Assembly: GCA_016720595.1 (NCBI GenBank)
Contig: JADKKI010000073.1
Coordinates: 1 to 64,000, forward strand
Origin: Myxococcales bacterium
GTDB taxonomy: Bacteria; Myxococcota_A; Polyangia; Haliangiales; Haliangiaceae
Direction of reading: 5' to 3'
DNA: 64,000 nucleotides
The notes under the pieces are model-generated. The model did not search any database. It was not told the origin of the DNA and was given only the letters and a program-made list of their open reading frames with translations. The first letter of the stretch is position 1, and the number at the start of each line of letters is the position of its first letter. The translations under genes were made by a program, and so were the position numbers. Positions 47,995-58,392 of the stretch are shown in pieces.

Positions 47995-48984
47995 TCAGAC
48001 CACGAGGATGCCCGCACCGGTCGTGGTGCGTGACTCGAGATCGCGATGCGCCTGCGCCGCCTCCGCGAGCGGGTAGCGGCGCTCCACGGCGATCGTCATC
48101 CCCGCGGCCACCTGCGCGAACAGCTCGCTCGCCATCTGCTGCACCACCTCGATCGAGGTGAGGTGCGTGTGGAGGGTGGGCCGCGTGACGTACAGCGAGC
48201 CCTTCGCGGCGAGCTGGCCGAGCGAGATCGGTGGCACGGGGCCCGAGGCGTTGCCGAAGCTGACCATCAAGCCGAACGGTGCGAGGCAATCGAGCGAGCG
48301 CTCCCAGGTGTCCTTGCCCACCGAATCGAAGACCGCCTTCACCCGCGCGCCGGAGGTCAGCTCGCGGACGCGCGCCACCACATCCTCGGTCCGGTAGTTG
48401 ATCGCGTGCGCGGCACCATGGGCGAGGGCGAGCGCGCACTTCTCGTCGGTGCCCGCGGTGGCGATCAGCCGGAGCCCGAGCGAGCGCGCCCACTGGCAGG
48501 CGATCAGCCCCACGCCGCCGGCCGCCGCATGCCACACGAGCGCATCGCCCGCTGCGAGCTCCGCGCGCGTGCGCCGCAGCAGGTACTGCACGGTCAGGCC
48601 CTTGAGGAGCATCGCGGCGCCGGTCGCGAAGTCGATCGAGGCAGGCAGCTTGACCACGGGGAGCGCGGGGACCACGCGCGCGTCGGCGTAGCTGCCCGTG
48701 GTCTTCGACGTGTACGCGACGCGATCGCCGACCGCGAGGTGCGTGACCCCAGGGCCGATCGCCTCGATCACGCCCGCGGCCTCGGTGCCGAGCACCGCGG
48801 GGAGTGGCACCGGATAGAGGCCCGAGCGGTGATACGTGTCGAGGAAGTTGAGGCCGATCGCGTGGTGCCGGACCCGGACCTCGCCGGGGCCGGGCTCACC
48901 GATCGGGAGCTCCACGAGCTGCATGACCTCCGGTCCGCCGGTCCGTGCGATCTGGATGGCCCTCGTGACGGTGGTGACTGTCAT
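47995..48984 (-). CDS. Quinone oxidoreductase (zinc-independent MDR, QOR type)
   Basis: 329 residues. GroES-like N-terminal half (GPGEVRVRHHAIGLNFLDTY), then a Rossmann fold with ALVWHAAAGGVGLIACQWAR, GTDEKCALA and VFDSVGKDTW. It lacks the zinc-binding Cys of alcohol dehydrogenases, as QOR proteins do. It would reduce quinones or enones with NADPH. It ends with the usual AHRDLESRTTTGAGILVV. ATG at 48984 is chosen by alignment. It is divergent from the epimerase, with 45 bases between starts. Confidence 0.93.
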   Translation of the reverse strand: MTVTTVTRAIQIARTGGPEVMQLVELPIGEPGPGEVRVRHHAIGLNFLDTYHRSGLYPVPLPAVLGTEAAGVIEAIGPGVTHLAVGDRVAYTSKTTGSYADARVVPALPVVKLPASIDFATGAAMLLKGLTVQYLLRRTRAELAAGDALVWHAAAGGVGLIACQWARSLGLRLIATAGTDEKCALALAHGAAHAINYRTEDVVARVRELTSGARVKAVFDSVGKDTWERSLDCLAPFGLMVSFGNASGPVPPISLGQLAAKGSLYVTRPTLHTHLTSIEVVQQMASELFAQVAAGMTIAVERRYPLAEAAQAHRDLESRTTTGAGILVV

Positions 48985-49029
48985 GGTGATCTCACGCGGA
49001 CCGTAGCACCGCGCGTGTACAGTGCCGAC

Positions 49030-49980
49030 ATGGCCAGTTCGTCTTCCTCGCTCGCGGTCGTCACCGGTGGTGCCGGCTTCATCGGCTCGCACACCGTCGA
49101 TGCGCTGCTCGCCGCGGGCTATCGCGTCTGCGTGCTCGATGACTTCCGCACTGGCAAGCGCGCGAACCTCGCGCAGCACGCCGGCAGCGATCGGCTCGAC
49201 ATCGTCATGTGCGACGTCTCGCACGGCATCTTCGCCGCGCTCGCGCCGATCACCGCGAAGCACGGCCCGGTGGAGCGCATCGTCCATCTGGCCGCGCAGG
49301 TCTCGGTGGTCGCCTCGGTCGCGAACCCGCTCGTCGACATGCAGGTCAACTACGGCGGCACGCTGCACGTGCTCGAGTACGCGCGCGCACACGCCGTGAA
49401 GAAGGTGGCGTTCGCCTCCTCAGCCGCCGTCTACGGTGATGTCACCGAGATGCCCGTCCGCGAGGACCTGCCGACCCGGCCGGTCTCGCCCTACGGGATC
49501 CACAAGCTCGCCTCCGAGCTCGCGCTCGACTACTACGGGAGCGTGCACGGTGTGGCCACCACGGCGCTGCGGTTCTTCAACGTCTATGGGCCGCGTCAAG
49601 ATCCGACGAGCCCGTACTCCGGCGTGATCTCGATCTTCGCGGATCGCGCACGCGCGGGACGCACGCTCACGATCTTCGGCGATGGCCAGCAGACCCGCGA
49701 CTTCGTCTACGTCGGCGATGTCGTGCGCGCGCTGGTCGCCGCGGTGGGCGATGGCAACGATCGCCTGGTCGCGAACGTCGGCACCGGCAGCGAGATCACC
49801 GTGCTCGAGCTGGCGCGGACGGTGGTGGAGCTGTGCGGCAAGGGCTCGACGATCGAGCACGCGCCCACGCGCGGCGGAGAGATCCTGAAGTCACGCGCGC
49901 GCGTCGATCTGCTTCGCGATCGGCTCGGCGTGGTGGCGCAGACCAAGCTCGTGGATGGCCTGCGCGCGACGCTCGCCTGA
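49030..49980 (+). CDS. NAD-dependent sugar-nucleotide epimerase/dehydratase
   Basis: 316 residues, extended SDR fold. NAD-binding TGGAGFIGSHTVDALL, VHLAAQVSVVASVANP, ASSAAVYGD and catalytic Tyr/Lys in SPYGIHKLASEL; RFFNVYGPRQDP and DGQQTRDFVYV complete the UDP-glucose 4-epimerase-like set. It would act on a nucleotide sugar for cell-surface polysaccharide. Substrate cannot be fixed: UDP-glucose 4-epimerase or a related GalE-like activity. Its stop is three bases from that of the convergent rhodanese gene. Confidence 0.9.
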   Translation: MASSSSSLAVVTGGAGFIGSHTVDALLAAGYRVCVLDDFRTGKRANLAQHAGSDRLDIVMCDVSHGIFAALAPITAKHGPVERIVHLAAQVSVVASVANPLVDMQVNYGGTLHVLEYARAHAVKKVAFASSAAVYGDVTEMPVREDLPTRPVSPYGIHKLASELALDYYGSVHGVATTALRFFNVYGPRQDPTSPYSGVISIFADRARAGRTLTIFGDGQQTRDFVYVGDVVRALVAAVGDGNDRLVANVGTGSEITVLELARTVVELCGKGSTIEHAPTRGGEILKSRARVDLLRDRLGVVAQTKLVDGLRATLA

Positions 49981-49983
49981 TCG

Positions 49984-50415
49984 TTAGATCGACTGGACCT
50001 TCTTGCCGGCCTTGACCCAGCCCGCGATGCCATCGGGGAGGACCTTCACATTGGTGTACCCGGCCGTGATCGCCTTCGCGGCGGCCTCGTGGGACGCGCC
50101 GCACGAGGTGTTCGCGCAATAGAACACCAGCGGCTTGGCCTTGTCGGCGGGCAGCTCGCTGGCCTGGAACGTGTCCGAATCGGTGAGCAGGACGGCGCCC
50201 GGGATCACGCCCATCTTCTTGCGCGTGCGATCACCGTTCGCATCGACCGGCTGGCACTCGCTCTTGGCCAGCGACGCATCGAGCTCGTCGACCGTGACGG
50301 TGGGGAGCTTGGCCTCCACCGCGGCGCCTTCGTCCTTGGTGGACTTGGAGCAGGCGGCGAACGAGCCCAGAACCGAGAGCGCGAGTACGGAGGCGAGGAG
50401 GGTACGCATGGGCAT
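49984..50415 (-). CDS. Rhodanese-like lipoprotein
   Basis: 143 residues. Lipobox-like FAAC ends the signal. A rhodanese domain with the sulfur-carrying Cys in LVFYCANTSCGASHEAA and a normal end (GYTNVKVLPDGIAGWVKAG). A periplasmic or outer-membrane sulfurtransferase or redox role is possible. A second ATG at 50409 fits nearly as well. Confidence 0.88.
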   Translation of the reverse strand: MPMRTLLASVLALSVLGSFAACSKSTKDEGAAVEAKLPTVTVDELDASLAKSECQPVDANGDRTRKKMGVIPGAVLLTDSDTFQASELPADKAKPLVFYCANTSCGASHEAAAKAITAGYTNVKVLPDGIAGWVKAGKKVQSI

Positions 50416-50460
50416 GACCGTACCCGCGCGCGGGCGCGCGGGCAATGCGACACTTTGGCG

Positions 50461-51363
50461 GTGTCCCAGGCCGTCGTCGCGGCGTACCTCGCGTGCGCGC
50501 TGATCTGGGGGACCACCTGGTACGCGATCCGCGTGTGCATCGGCCCGGGCGGGTTCGGTACGCTCGATGCGCTCGCGCTCCGGTTCGTGATCGCGATCGT
50601 GGTCCTGATCCCGATCGCCCTGCGGTCGCGCCCGTGGCCGCGCGGGGCGCAGTGGGGCTGGCTGGTCCTGGCGGGCGTGCTCGACGCCGCAGGCTATGTG
50701 CTGGTCTATCTCGGCGAGGAGCACGTGCCCGGCGCGGTGGCCGCCGTGCTCTACGGCACGCAGCCACTGATCCTCGCGGTGTTCCTCACGGTCACCGGGA
50801 TGGAGACGATCACGCGCCGCCACGTGATCGGGGCGCTGGTCTCGCTCGCCGGCGTCGCGGTGCTGTTCCTCGATCGGCTCGACGTCTCCGCGCAGCAGGC
50901 GGTGGGCGTGGGGATGGTGCTCGGCTCGGTGGTCATCGCGACGACCTACTCGATGATCATGAAGCGCCACACCGCGAACGTGCACGCCGCGGTCACCACC
51001 ACCGTGTTCCTCGTCGTCACCGCCGCGGTGCTCGGCGTCGTGGCACTGGTCGCCGGTGGCGGCGATCGGGTGCTGGTGTGGCCACCTCCGCTGGTGCCGA
51101 CGGCGGCGCTCCTCTACCTCGCACTGATCGGCTCGGTGGTGGCGTTCCTGACCTACTTCTGGCTGCTCCAGCGCACGAGCCTGCTCGTCACGAGCACGCT
51201 CGTGTTCGTGTATCCGCTGGTCGCGATCGCCACCGATGCGCTGTTCGAGGCGGAGACGCTCACCGCGCGTGCCTACGTGGGAGCGGCGATCACGCTCGGC
51301 GGGCTCGGCGTGAGCCTGCGACGATCGCGCCCAGTAAGTGTTTCTCGCGGTCGAATCCCCTGA
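50461..51363 (+). CDS. EamA-family (DMT) transporter
   Basis: 300 residues with about ten membrane helices in two EamA halves (VAAYLACALIWGTTWYAIRV; AALLYLALIGSVVAFLTYFW). GTG at 50461 starts the first helix. It is divergent from the rhodanese lipoprotein with 45 bases between. Substrate unknown; the family exports amino acids and metabolites. A second, unrelated-in-position EamA gene is at 57544-58392. Confidence 0.92.
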   Translation: MSQAVVAAYLACALIWGTTWYAIRVCIGPGGFGTLDALALRFVIAIVVLIPIALRSRPWPRGAQWGWLVLAGVLDAAGYVLVYLGEEHVPGAVAAVLYGTQPLILAVFLTVTGMETITRRHVIGALVSLAGVAVLFLDRLDVSAQQAVGVGMVLGSVVIATTYSMIMKRHTANVHAAVTTTVFLVVTAAVLGVVALVAGGGDRVLVWPPPLVPTAALLYLALIGSVVAFLTYFWLLQRTSLLVTSTLVFVYPLVAIATDALFEAETLTARAYVGAAITLGGLGVSLRRSRPVSVSRGRIP

Positions 51364-51429
51364 CCTTCGCAACAGACCTTCGCAACGGGTTCAATTGCGC
51401 TCCCTCTCCGGGTGGGCGATCCTAGGGTG

Positions 51430-52332
51430 ATGTCCCGCCTGGTCCTGCTGCTCGCCCTCGGCGGCTGCGACCTCGCGTTTGGCCTGGTCCGCGACACGCC
51501 GCCGCCGGTGTGCGGGCCGTTCGGTCCGCCGAGCGAGGTGACGATCGAGCTGGGACCCACGGCCAAGGCGCACGACCTCAGCGTGGATGCGAGTGGCATG
51601 CGCGGCATGGTGCAGGCCACGCTCAAGAGCGGGGCGCTGACCTGGACAGGGCCGCACGCCGTCGTCCAGAGCGCCCCCAACATGTGGGTGACGGATCCCG
51701 CGCGGGACAAGCCGGTCCTCAACGGGCTCGACGGTGGCCACATCGTCTATGACGGCACGGTGTTCGGCTGGATCGACCGGATCAACACGGTCCGCACCCC
51801 CGAGCTACATCAGTACGCGTTCACCACCGCGTGGTCGCCGATCTCCGGCTCGGTGACCATGGATCTCTCGGTCTCGACCCACGTCGGGAACGCGATCGAG
51901 CTGCCGGTGGCCGCGGGCGCGGTGCAGAAGTTCCTCGTCGAGATCTCGATCGAGGAGCTGCCGCCGAACAACCTCGCGATCTACGAGCTGCCGCCCGGCG
52001 CGGGGACGGACTGGCAGCGCACGGGCCAGGCCGCTCCGCTGCTGGAAGCGACCTCACCCGTGATCGATCCACAGATGGGGCTCCTGACCTCCGATCACGA
52101 GATCCTGGTCTATGCGGCGAAGCTCGGCACCGAGACCGTCACGCGGCTGTTCGCCACGCGGCGGGCGCGCAACCTGTTCCAGCCCGGGGTCGAGCTGATC
52201 ATCGAGGGGTTCGCCGCCGACAGTGACTTCACCGAGCCGTGGATCAACGCCGATTGCACACAGCTGTACTTCCGGCAGGGCGACACGACGTGGATGACGA
52301 CGGCGGTAGACGACGCAGCTTCACGTAGGTAG
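51430..52332 (+). CDS. Lipoprotein with PD40-like end
   Basis: 300 residues. ATG at 51430 gives lipobox LGGC. A beta-rich mature part with regular [25 protein letters not shown] and [11 protein letters not shown] segments ends with the motif [20 protein letters not shown], common at the end of myxobacterial PD40/TolB-like lipoproteins. Probably a beta-propeller at the outer membrane. No specific function known. The mutase gene starts 11 bases after its stop. Confidence 0.8.
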   Translation: MSRLVLLLALGGCDLAFGLVRDTPPPVCGPFGPPSEVTIELGPTAKAHDLSVDASGMRGMVQATLKSGALTWTGPHAVVQSAPNMWVTDPARDKPVLNGLDGGHIVYDGTVFGWIDRINTVRTPELHQYAFTTAWSPISGSVTMDLSVSTHVGNAIELPVAAGAVQKFLVEISIEELPPNNLAIYELPPGAGTDWQRTGQAAPLLEATSPVIDPQMGLLTSDHEILVYAAKLGTETVTRLFATRRARNLFQPGVELIIEGFAADSDFTEPWINADCTQLYFRQGDTTWMTTAVDDAASRR

Positions 52333-52343
52333 CGTTCCGGGCG

Positions 52344-54302
52344 ATGGCCGAACGTCGCGACGCACCCTGGATCTTCCGCACCTACGCGGGGCATTCGAGC
52401 GCGCAGGCCTCCAACGAGCTGTTCCGGGCGAACCTCGCGGCGGGGCAGACCGGCCTCTCGATCGCCTTCGATCTGCCGACCCAGTGTGGCTACGACCCGG
52501 ACCACCCGCTGGCGCGCCCGGAGGTGGGCAAGGTCGGCGTACCGATCGCGTCTCTCGACGACATGCACGCGCTGTTCGCGGACATCCCGCTCGAGCAGAT
52601 GAATACGTCGATGACGATCAACGGCACCGCGATCTGGCTGCTCGCGCTGTACGTGGCGCTCGCGCGCGAGCGGGGCGTGCCCGAGGCCGGTCTCCGCGGC
52701 ACCGTCCAGAACGACATCATCAAGGAGTACCTGGCGCGCGGCACGTACATCTTCCCGCCCGAGCCCTCGCTCGATCTGATCGCCGAGACCTACGAGTACT
52801 GCGTGGCGCACATGCCGCAGTGGAACCCTTCGAACATCTGCAGCTATCACCTGCAGGAGGCGGGTGCCACGCCGGTGCAGGAGCTCGCGTTCGCCCTCGC
52901 GGATGCGATCGGCATCCTCGATCGCGTGCGGGCGCGCGGCCGGGTCGATGCGGCGGCGTTCGCGCAGTGCGTGGGCCGGGTGTCGTTCTTCGTCAACGCC
53001 GGCATGCGGTTCGTCGAAGAGCTGTGCAAGATGCGCGCGTTCGGCGAGCTGTGGGACGAGCTGTGTCGCGAGCGCTATGGGGTCACGGATCCGAAGCTGC
53101 GCCAGTTTCGCTATGGCGTGCAGGTCAACTCGCTGGGCCTCACCGAGCAGCAGCCCGAGAACAACGCGTGGCGGATCCTGATCGAGGCGCTCGGCGTGAC
53201 GCTGTCGAAGGATGCGCGGTGCCGCGCGCTCCAGCTGCCCACGTGGAACGAGGCGCTGTCGCTGCCGCGGCCATGGGATCAGCAGTGGTCGCTGAGGCTC
53301 CAGCAGATCCTCGCGTACGAGACGGATCTCCTCGAGTACGGCGATCTGTTCGCCGGGAGCCCGGTGGTCGCCGCCAAGGTGGAGGCGCTGTCCGCGGCGG
53401 CGAAAGCCGAGCTCGCGCAGATCGCGGCGGCCGGCGGTATCCAGGGCGCGATCGAGAACGGCTACTGCAAGCAGGAGCTGGTGCGCTCGATGGCGGCGCG
53501 GATGGGGCGGATCGAGCGCGGCGAGCAGGTGGTGGTGGGCGTCAACAAGTGGACCGAGGCGCTGCCCTCTCCGCTGGTGGGCGGCGAGGACGGCGGCGTG
53601 TTCCGCGGGGATCCGGGAGCCGGCGATCTCGCACGTGCACAACTCGAGCGCACGCGCACCACGCGCGATGCCGCGCGGGTCAAGGCCACGCTCGCAACGC
53701 TCGAGGCCGAGGCCCGGGCAGGGCGGCCGATCATGGAGGCCTCGATCGCGTGCGCGCTCGCGCGGGTGACCACGGGCGAGTGGGCGGGCACGCTGCGCGG
53801 CGTGTGGGGCGAATACCGCGCCGCGACCGGGATCACCGGCGCGACGATCGGCGCAGCGGCCGAGGGCTGGGATGCGTTGCGAGCGCGGGTCGCGGCGCTG
53901 CCCCGGCGCCCCAAGCTGCTAGTCGGGAAGCCCGGCCTCGATGGCCACTCCAACGGCGCCGAGGTGATCGCCGTGGCGGCGCGCGATGCGGGCTTCGAGG
54001 TGCTGTACGCCGGGATCCGGCTCGAGCCTGCCGCGATCGCCGCGATGGCGGTGCAGGAGGATGTCGACGTGATCGGGCTCTCCGTGCTGTCCGGATCGCA
54101 CCTCGAGCTGACCCGTACGGTGCTGGCCGAGCTCGCACAGCGAGGGGCCGGAAACCTCCCCGTGGTGGTCGGTGGCACCGTCCCCAGGGCCGATCACGCC
54201 GAGCTCGAGCGGCTCGGCGTCCGCAAGGTGTTCACGCCGGCGGACTACAAGCTGGTCGAGATCGTGGGCGCGCTGGTCGACCTCTGTGCGGTCGGGGGGT
54301 AG
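52344..54302 (+). CDS. B12-dependent acyl-CoA mutase of the ethylmalonyl-CoA mutase/MeaA type
   Basis: 652 residues, catalytic and cobalamin domains in one chain. Catalytic part: [97 protein letters not shown]. Cobalamin domain: lower-ligand His in [20 protein letters not shown], then GLSVLSGSH and VVVGGTVP. The DGHSNGAE form and the short single chain are those of ethylmalonyl-CoA mutase (Ecm) and MeaA, not of methylmalonyl-CoA mutase. It rearranges ethylmalonyl-CoA to methylsuccinyl-CoA or a related branched acyl-CoA. No crotonyl-CoA carboxylase/reductase gene is nearby, so the pathway cannot be confirmed. Confidence 0.88.
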   Translation: MAERRDAPWIFRTYAGHSSAQASNELFRANLAAGQTGLSIAFDLPTQCGYDPDHPLARPEVGKVGVPIASLDDMHALFADIPLEQMNTSMTINGTAIWLLALYVALARERGVPEAGLRGTVQNDIIKEYLARGTYIFPPEPSLDLIAETYEYCVAHMPQWNPSNICSYHLQEAGATPVQELAFALADAIGILDRVRARGRVDAAAFAQCVGRVSFFVNAGMRFVEELCKMRAFGELWDELCRERYGVTDPKLRQFRYGVQVNSLGLTEQQPENNAWRILIEALGVTLSKDARCRALQLPTWNEALSLPRPWDQQWSLRLQQILAYETDLLEYGDLFAGSPVVAAKVEALSAAAKAELAQIAAAGGIQGAIENGYCKQELVRSMAARMGRIERGEQVVVGVNKWTEALPSPLVGGEDGGVFRGDPGAGDLARAQLERTRTTRDAARVKATLATLEAEARAGRPIMEASIACALARVTTGEWAGTLRGVWGEYRAATGITGATIGAAAEGWDALRARVAALPRRPKLLVGKPGLDGHSNGAEVIAVAARDAGFEVLYAGIRLEPAAIAAMAVQEDVDVIGLSVLSGSHLELTRTVLAELAQRGAGNLPVVVGGTVPRADHAELERLGVRKVFTPADYKLVEIVGALVDLCAVGG

Positions 54303-54437
54303 CCCTGGGCCCAGGAACGGGCCTCACGAGGGGCAGGGGGCGGAAGAACCCAGGTCCCGGAGCGCAACTCCGCTGAAATCAAGGTGAACGTGCTCCTTGT
54401 CGACGGGGACCCAACCGCATAGATTCGGCGCCCTCCC

Positions 54438-57400
54438 ATGGGGATAGCCGACTTCTTTCGCCCCAAGTACCGCCACAGCGATGTTCGCGTGCGCTCCGAA
54501 GCCGTTCGGGCGTTGACCGCGGATGACGCTGCCATCCTGGAACAGGTCGCTCGAACGGACCGCGACATCGGCGTACGCCGCATCGCGATCGAGAAGATCA
54601 AGACCCCCGACCTGCTCGCCGAGCTCGGCTCTGCCGAGACGGAGCGCAGCCTGCGAGAGCTCATCACCTCGCGCGCCGCGGAGCTGTGGGTGTCCCACGC
54701 GTGCAGCAAGGATCCCGACGAGGCGAACAACGCGCTCGCGGGGATCATCAAGCTCGGCGATCAGCACGCGCTGGTCGACGTGGTGGTGAAGGCGGCGAGC
54801 CCCGCGATCCGCAAGCGGGCGTTCGGCGAGCTGCGGGATCCGCGCGCGCTGGCGGAGCTCGCGAAGAGTGATGCCGCGCAGGACCTGCGCACGGCCGCGG
54901 TGGCTCGGATCGACGATGGCGACGTGCTGCGCGCCCTCGCGATCGACACCACGCAGAAGGAGGTCGGTCTCGCGGCTGTCGAGAAGCTCGACGACGTCGA
55001 CCGGCTCGAGAACGTCGCCGCGAAGGCCAAGAACAAGGCCGTGCGCCAGAAGGCGCGCAAGATCGTCGGCGAGATCGCGGAGGCCGAGCGGGCCAAGGCC
55101 AAGTCGCCGGTGCCCGATGACGTCAAGCGCCGTCGCGCCGAGAAGGCGCAGCTCGTCCGCGAGGTCGAGGCGGTGGCCGACACGTTCGATTTCGCGAAGC
55201 ACGAGGAGATGATCGCCAAGGCCGAGGTCGCGTGGGCGCGGCTCGGAGCCGACGAGGGCGACGATCGCTTCACCAAGGCCGTCGAGCGGTTCTGGAAGCG
55301 CAAGGAGATCCAGGACAGCCAGGCGCGCGGCTCCGACGAGCTGCGGGCGACCGCCGCCGAGGCGCAGCGCGAGCGCGAGCGCGCCGCCGCGGAGCGCGAG
55401 CGCGAGCGGGCCGCGAAGGCCGCCGAGGCCACGCCGTCCGAGCCCGAGACCGAGGAGGCCAAGGCCGCGCGCGAGGCGCGTGATGCCGAGGCCGCCGCGC
55501 GTCGCGCCGAGCGCGATGCCAAGAAGGCCGAGGAGGACGCCCGTCGCGCCGCCCAGGTCGCGGAGCGCGAGGCGAAGGCCCGCGAAGACGCCGAGCGCGG
55601 CGCGCAGATCGCCGCCAGCCTCGAGGCGATGTGCACCGAGATGGAGGCGCTCGCCGCCACCGAGATGAAGGATGGGCGTCCGGTCGATCGCTTGCTCGCA
55701 TCCGCGGGCAAGGGCTTCGACAACATCGGCAAGGTGCCCGCGGCGCAGCGCGATGCGCTCGCCGATCGCTATCGCGCCGCGCGCAACAAGCTCGTGATCA
55801 AGGTCAGCGAGATGCGCGAGGCCGAGGACTGGCACCGCTGGACCAACGTGCCCAAGGCCGAGGCGATGATCGAGACGGCCAAGCACATGGCCGAGGCACC
55901 CGCCGAGCCGGATCTCGGCAACCGCCTCCGCCAGCTCCAGGCCCTGTGGAAAGAGGTCGGCCCCCTGCCGCAGAAGCGCGGCAAGGAGCTGTGGGACACG
56001 TTCAAGGCGACCTGCGACCTGATCTACGACAAGGTCAAGGGCGTCCGCGCCGTCGAGGACGTCAAGTTCGCCGAGGTCTCCGCGGCCAAGGAGGCGTTGA
56101 TCGCCGAGGCCGAGAGCCTCGCCGATTCGACCGACTTCGCCGGGACCGCAGAGAAGCTCAAGGCGCTCCAGGCGCGGTGGAAGGAATCGGGACACCTGCC
56201 GCGCAAGCAGGGCGACGATCTGTGGAAGAAGTTCCGCGCCGCCTGCGACAAGTTCTTCGAGCGCCGCAAGCCGATGCTCGAGGCGCGCGCCAACGAGGAG
56301 TCCGCCAACCTCGCCAAGAAGCACGCGCTGATCGCGCAGGCGACCAAGGTCGCCAACGCCGCGGGCGAAGGCACCTGGGGCAAGGCGATCGGTGAGATCA
56401 AGGATCTCCAGGCCGCGTGGAAGGAGATCGGGTACGTCCCGCGTCGCGACGCGGATGCCGTGTGGAAGGCGTTCCGCGCCGCGTGTGACTCGCTGTTCAC
56501 CAAGCGCGATCAGGCTCGTGACTCCGAGGCCAACGCGCACCGCGCCGAGGTCGAGGCGATCAAGGCCGAGATCGATGCCGTGGTGGCCGGTGGCGACGAT
56601 GTGGTCACCCGCGCGATCGCCGTGCGTGCGAAGGCGCGCGAGGCGGGCGTGCTCGGGGCCGAGTCCGTGGCGATGGTGAAGCACCTGATCGCCACGCAGC
56701 CCGACGCGATCAAGGGCACCGAGCTCGATCCCGCGCAGCTGCGGGGCAAGCGCGAGAAGCTGATCGGCAAGGCCGAGGAGCTGCTGCCCAAGCAGGCCGC
56801 AGCCCCCGACGCCGCGGGCGACGTGGCCGCGCAGCTGAAGGCCGCGATGCGCAAGAACGCGTTCGGCGATCTGCGGTTCTCCGGGCGCGACCCGGTGGAG
56901 GTCGTGGACGAGCTGCGCGCGAGCTGGACGGAGATCGGGCCGATCCTCGAGGACGAGGATCGCGCGCAGGTCGAGCGGTTCGAGCAGACGATCGCGAAGG
57001 TCCTCGATGCCGCGGGCGCCAAGGCTCGCGAGCCTCGCGAGAGCAAGCCCGAGGGTGGTGAGCGCGAGCGCCGGCGTCGTGGCGAGCGGCACTCGGCCCA
57101 GGCGCCGATGTCCACCGAGCCCGCCGCGATTGGCGAGATCGTGGCGACCGCGGCCGCGATCCCGCATCACTCGACGATCACCCACGTGCCGGACGCCGCC
57201 GCCACCGCGGTCGCGGCGATCACGCCGGAGGAGAGCACGCAGAACGGCTCGATCCCGGTGTCCGCGCACGATGCGATCACGCAGCCCGCGCGGCTCCCGC
57301 CCGAGGTGCCGATCGGCATGCCCGAGGAGCTCCAGCCGGTGAGCAGCACGCCGCTGCCGCCGCCCCCCGATCGCACCAAGGCGCTGTCGACCGCGCCGCC

Positions 57401-57536
57401 GATGGACGCCGTCGATGACGGCTGGGACATGGGCGACGAGGATCCGACCGCGACCAAGGAGACGTCCACGCCCTCGTCGAACGAGATGGCGGGTGACGGC
57501 TCGGTCGAGGGCGACGGCCTCGATCAGGTCGACTAG
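54438..57536 (+). CDS. HEAT-repeat and DUF349 protein
   Basis: 1,032 residues. The N-terminal 210 residues are HEAT-like (VRRIAIEKIKTPDLLAEL, IRKRAFGELRDPRALAELAK). A long charged, Ala/Glu/Arg-rich coiled coil follows (about 290-400). Then four DUF349 units with the AKFRAACDKFF-type pattern (KKFRAACDKFFERRKPML; KAFRAACDSLFTKRDQARD; ALWKEVGPLPQKRGKELWDT). The last 180 residues are disordered. DUF349 proteins are cytoplasmic and of unclear role; some act in cell-surface or DNA-related processes. HEAT fusion is less common. It stands alone after a 135-base gap. Confidence 0.85.
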   Translation: MGIADFFRPKYRHSDVRVRSEAVRALTADDAAILEQVARTDRDIGVRRIAIEKIKTPDLLAELGSAETERSLRELITSRAAELWVSHACSKDPDEANNALAGIIKLGDQHALVDVVVKAASPAIRKRAFGELRDPRALAELAKSDAAQDLRTAAVARIDDGDVLRALAIDTTQKEVGLAAVEKLDDVDRLENVAAKAKNKAVRQKARKIVGEIAEAERAKAKSPVPDDVKRRRAEKAQLVREVEAVADTFDFAKHEEMIAKAEVAWARLGADEGDDRFTKAVERFWKRKEIQDSQARGSDELRATAAEAQRERERAAAERERERAAKAAEATPSEPETEEAKAAREARDAEAAARRAERDAKKAEEDARRAAQVAEREAKAREDAERGAQIAASLEAMCTEMEALAATEMKDGRPVDRLLASAGKGFDNIGKVPAAQRDALADRYRAARNKLVIKVSEMREAEDWHRWTNVPKAEAMIETAKHMAEAPAEPDLGNRLRQLQALWKEVGPLPQKRGKELWDTFKATCDLIYDKVKGVRAVEDVKFAEVSAAKEALIAEAESLADSTDFAGTAEKLKALQARWKESGHLPRKQGDDLWKKFRAACDKFFERRKPMLEARANEESANLAKKHALIAQATKVANAAGEGTWGKAIGEIKDLQAAWKEIGYVPRRDADAVWKAFRAACDSLFTKRDQARDSEANAHRAEVEAIKAEIDAVVAGGDDVVTRAIAVRAKAREAGVLGAESVAMVKHLIATQPDAIKGTELDPAQLRGKREKLIGKAEELLPKQAAAPDAAGDVAAQLKAAMRKNAFGDLRFSGRDPVEVVDELRASWTEIGPILEDEDRAQVERFEQTIAKVLDAAGAKAREPRESKPEGGERERRRRGERHSAQAPMSTEPAAIGEIVATAAAIPHHSTITHVPDAAATAVAAITPEESTQNGSIPVSAHDAITQPARLPPEVPIGMPEELQPVSSTPLPPPPDRTKALSTAPPMDAVDDGWDMGDEDPTATKETSTPSSNEMAGDGSVEGDGLDQVD

Positions 57537-57543
57537 TCAGGCG

Positions 57544-58392
57544 TCAGGTCGGGTGCCGCGGCGAGACCACCGCGCGCATCGTGACCGCCCCGACGACGAT
57601 CAGGCCCCCGACGAGTGCCCATCCTCCGGGCCGCTCGCCGATCGCGAGCATCACCCAGATCGGCGACATCACGGGCTCGATCACCGGGATCAGCATCGCC
57701 TCGAGCGCGGTGGTGTGGCGGATCGCCCACGCATAGCAGAGGTACGCGACCGCCTGTTGCCCGACCCCCAGCGCGAGCAGCACCAGCCAGCCGTTCGCGT
57801 CGGGCGCGGCGTGGGTGAACACGAAGGGGGCGCCGATCATCGCGCCGAGCAGGTTTCCCAGGATCAGGGAGCGCAGTGGATCCGTCGGGCCGAGCGCGAC
57901 CTTGCGGAGCGACATCGCGGAGAACGCGAACCCGACCCCCGCGGCCAGGGCGAGCAGGTTCCCGGTGACGTGATCGAACGTGAGCTGCTCGAAGAAGAAC
58001 AGCGTGATCCCGCCGAGCACGAGCACGATCGTGACCCAGTCGAGTCGCGTCGCGCGTTCCCCGAGAAACCACGTCCCCAGGAGGGCGATCCACACCGGGG
58101 CGGAGTACTGGATCAGGATCGCGTTCGCGGCCGTGGTCAGCTTGTTCGAGAGGATGAACAGCACGGTCGTCGCAGACAGCGCGATCGCGGCGCCCCACTC
58201 GGCGCGCGTGATGCCACGCATCGAGGGGCGGCGGACCAGCCACAAGGTGGCACCGGCGATCGCGCTCCGTGTCGACCAGATCGCGAGGGGGTGCCAATCC
58301 ACCAGCTTGATCAGCACGCCGCCCGTGCTCCAGCACAGGCCGCAAACGATCAGGAGCACGAACGCCCGCCGGTGCTCCGCGGGTGTCGACAC
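57544..58392 (-). CDS. EamA-family (DMT) transporter
   Basis: 282 residues, ten predicted helices in two halves (FVLLIVCGLCWSTGGVLIKL; GNLLALAAGVGFAFSAMSL). The GTG start at 58392 directly abuts the TAG of the giant lipoprotein gene, so it is the last gene of the kinase, TPR, lipoprotein operon. Substrate unknown; inclusion in a signalling operon suggests metabolite export, but this is unproven. Confidence 0.92.
   Translation of the reverse strand: MSTPAEHRRAFVLLIVCGLCWSTGGVLIKLVDWHPLAIWSTRSAIAGATLWLVRRPSMRGITRAEWGAAIALSATTVLFILSNKLTTAANAILIQYSAPVWIALLGTWFLGERATRLDWVTIVLVLGGITLFFFEQLTFDHVTGNLLALAAGVGFAFSAMSLRKVALGPTDPLRSLILGNLLGAMIGAPFVFTHAAPDANGWLVLLALGVGQQAVAYLCYAWAIRHTTALEAMLIPVIEPVMSPIWVMLAIGERPGGWALVGGLIVVGAVTMRAVVSPRHPT

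Noticed and set aside
51330..51410. A T-arm-like GGTCGAATCCCC near the end of the EamA gene
   Set aside because: No matching acceptor stem or anticodon arm can be folded around it, so it is not a tRNA gene.
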